From Deltaproteobacteria bacterium (GTDB lineage Bacteria; Desulfobacterota; Desulfobacteria; Desulfobacterales; B30-G6): a stretch of 7,077 nt of DNA. Each line of letters opens with the position of its first letter. Within the stretch, counting starts at the first letter, position 1. The stretch lies in assembly GCA_003647375.1 (NCBI GenBank), contig QMMS01000228.1, forward strand, positions 1 to 7,077, read 5' to 3'. The translations under genes were made by a program, and so were the position numbers. Under the pieces are notes generated by a model. The model did no database searches. It was not told the DNA's origin and saw only the letters and a list, made by a program, of their open reading frames with translations. Positions 5,817 through 7,077 of this stretch are shown piece after piece.

Positions 5817-6851
5817 ATGCCAAATAAAGATCGAGGACTTGTTCTAATCACCGGCGCCGCCGGTTTCGTTGGACATCATATGGTTGCCGAGGCTGTTAAA
5901 GCCGGCTTTAAGGTTCGGGCAACCGATGTATCAAGCCGCCACTACGGAGCCATGTTTGAGGCTTTGGGAGTTGAATTTATACAGTCGAATTTAACCCAAA
6001 AAAATGGACTCGATGAACTCCTCAAAGATATCAAGAGCGTCATTCACATTGCCGGGATCCATGATTATTCAACCCCGGACAAAGTGATTTTTGCCGTTAA
6101 TGCTGGAGGGGTTGAAAACATCTGTGCCGCGGCAATCAAGGAGGGTGTCGACCGTTTTATCCACTTTTCAGCTGCCGGAGTGCACGGTTATAACTCTAAC
6201 CCAGGAAATGAGGTTAAAGAAGACGATCCAAAGCAGACACAACCGTTGAATAATTACTTCATCAGCAAATGGGAAGGAGAAAAAATTGTTCATAAATACA
6301 TCCAGGAAAAAGGACTTCGGGCAACCATATTTCGTCCGGGCGGTATTTATGGTCCACGATCAGAATACGGTCTGTTTCTGGTTTTCAGGCATATTTATAA
6401 TAATCGCCATAAAAATGCGATCCCGATACCGGGCAAAGGTGATACAATTGAACGAGGTAGTCACGTAAATGATTTGTGCCGGGCGGTGATCTATGCTTTT
6501 GATCATGATGAAATGATCGGCGAGGCCTATTTTCACAGCGACGAAAGCAACATGACAACCGTTGACTTCTTCAACCTGGTTTCTCGGGAGCTTCTTGGTA
6601 AAGAGAAGAAAATAATACATATACCCATACCGATCATGAGAAACGTTGCACGTGTAACAGGGCTTTATGCCAAGCTTACAAAAACCACACCCCTTTTTGA
6701 AAAAGCGTCACTTGACTATGCGCTTTACGACAAACGTTGGGACGGCAGCAAGCTCAGGGCCGCAGGTTTTAAATTTAAATATCCAACCATGGACGAGGGT
6801 ATAAAGGAAACCATAAAGTGGTATAAGGATAATGGTTGGTTTAAAGTATAG
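5817..6851 (+). CDS. NAD-dependent epimerase/dehydratase family protein (extended SDR)
   Basis: This 344-residue protein is a complete extended SDR. The Rossmann start is LITGAAGFVGHH with the TGxxGxxG loop at 12-19, and D37 after the second strand suggests NAD(H). The active site has S118 (HFSAAGVHG), Y147 and K151 (YFISK), followed by RPGGIYGPR (173-181) and a substrate-domain HVNDL segment (216-220). A typical C-terminal domain ends with GWFKV. Relatives include sugar-nucleotide epimerases, dihydroflavonol reductase-like enzymes and 3-beta-hydroxysteroid dehydrogenase-like proteins. The IHIPIP..RNVARVTG segment (267-282) is more like the latter group than sugar epimerases, but this is a weak indication. 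AGGAGG (5805-5810) precedes the ATG by 6 bases. It forms a pair with the SDR gene, and a two-step redox change of one hydroxyl or keto substrate is a reasonable inference. Confidence 0.88.
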   Translation: MPNKDRGLVLITGAAGFVGHHMVAEAVKAGFKVRATDVSSRHYGAMFEALGVEFIQSNLTQKNGLDELLKDIKSVIHIAGIHDYSTPDKVIFAVNAGGVENICAAAIKEGVDRFIHFSAAGVHGYNSNPGNEVKEDDPKQTQPLNNYFISKWEGEKIVHKYIQEKGLRATIFRPGGIYGPRSEYGLFLVFRHIYNNRHKNAIPIPGKGDTIERGSHVNDLCRAVIYAFDHDEMIGEAYFHSDESNMTTVDFFNLVSRELLGKEKKIIHIPIPIMRNVARVTGLYAKLTKTTPLFEKASLDYALYDKRWDGSKLRAAGFKFKYPTMDEGIKETIKWYKDNGWFKV

Positions 6852-6882
6852 CGACACACATTAAATATAATACGGACAAGCT

Positions 6883-7058
6883 ATGAAAAACCTGAAAGGG
6901 GAAAAAAAGATATCCAGGAAATTGTGGTAAACCCGGGCGCTACCCGGTTGATGTTGATGATAGACGCCCTAAATCCTGATATTATAACCAGTATACTTAG
7001 GAAATCCGGTGTTCATGATTTTTTTCGCCAGCAAGCACTGGATAATAAAAAACAATAG
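6883..7058 (+). pseudogene. SDR gene with internal deletion and frameshift
   Basis: Reading from 6906 to the TAG at 7056-7058 gives KKDIQEIVVNPG, then MIDALNP, LRKSGVHDFF and QQALDN. This aligns without gaps to the last 50 residues of the SDR at 1591 (KKDIG..IVNPG, LDALNP, LRKFGVYEF, QQAADN), with roughly 28 of 50 identical by eye. That frame has no start codon and simply follows the stop of the epimerase gene. Just upstream, in another frame, ATG at 6883 encodes MKNLKGEKK, like the SDR start MKIIKGKT, and hits a stop at 6928. The simplest reading is an SDR gene that lost some 210 central codons, including cofactor and catalytic motifs, with the two ends joined out of frame within an A-rich tract near 6901-6908. 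The product cannot be an active enzyme. The divergence from the intact copy shows it was a separate paralogue, not a recent duplicate. Confidence 0.72.
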
Positions 7059-7064
7059 CAAAGC

Positions 7065-7071
7065 AAGGGGA
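7065..7071 (+). promoter_or_regulatory. Possible ribosome binding site for a gene starting beyond the window
   Basis: AAGGGGA lies at the end of the window, after the SDR remnant. With the six bases that follow, it is correctly spaced for a start codon immediately outside the window. This is suggestive only. Confidence 0.3.
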
Positions 7072-7077
7072 ATTAAA

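Noticed and set aside
6866..6871. TATAAT as a promoter for the SDR remnant
   Set aside because: No acceptable -35 hexamer lies 16-18 bases upstream and there is no extended -10; the match is probably chance in AT-rich sequence.
1..7077. tRNA, rRNA, CRISPR arrays, insertion sequences, attachment sites
   Set aside because: I looked for regularly spaced repeats, transposase motifs and RNA-gene-like stems on both strands and saw none.

Overview
The window reads as a bacterial catabolic or accessory locus, with every intact gene on the + strand. The mix of a 4-hydroxyphenylacetate-3-hydroxylase/4-hydroxybutyryl-CoA-dehydratase family flavoprotein, an FMN TIM-barrel oxidoreductase, several short-chain dehydrogenases and a GAF-type sigma-54 activator would suit an anaerobic or facultative proteobacterium, for example a Desulfobacterota-like organism. 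That placement is an inference from gene content; no phylogenetic marker is present.

Region A (1-2406) is a tight co-directional set: the 3' end of the HpaB/AbfD-family gene, a nitronate monooxygenase/FabK-like flavoprotein and an SDR, with gaps of 26-27 bases and good ribosome binding sites. It is visibly richer in G+C than what follows. Region B (2407-2786) has no intact gene. It holds a minus-strand remnant of a hemolysin III family gene (about 46 N-terminal codons) and a good sigma-70 promoter facing the next gene.

Region C (2787-6851) looks like a self-contained regulated module: a GAF/AAA+/Fis sigma-54 activator, a small ABM-domain protein, a second SDR, and an extended-SDR NAD-dependent epimerase/dehydratase. 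A convincing -24/-12 promoter (GG-N10-GC) lies just before the ABM gene. Two tandem palindromes built from CCACC/GGTGG arms lie about 120-140 bp upstream of the predicted start of transcription, where activators of this class bind. The working model is that the activator senses a small molecule through its GAF domain, binds the tandem palindromes and switches on the ABM gene, possibly with the SDR-epimerase pair downstream. That pair may also have its own sigma-70 promoter overlapping an inverted repeat.

Region D (6852-7077) contains the wreck of a third SDR: a start codon with a few N-terminal codons joined out of frame to about 50 C-terminal codons that clearly match the tail of the SDR in region A. 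Broken genes therefore sit on both sides of region C, which suggests past rearrangement. No RNA genes, CRISPR arrays, insertion sequences or attachment sites were seen.
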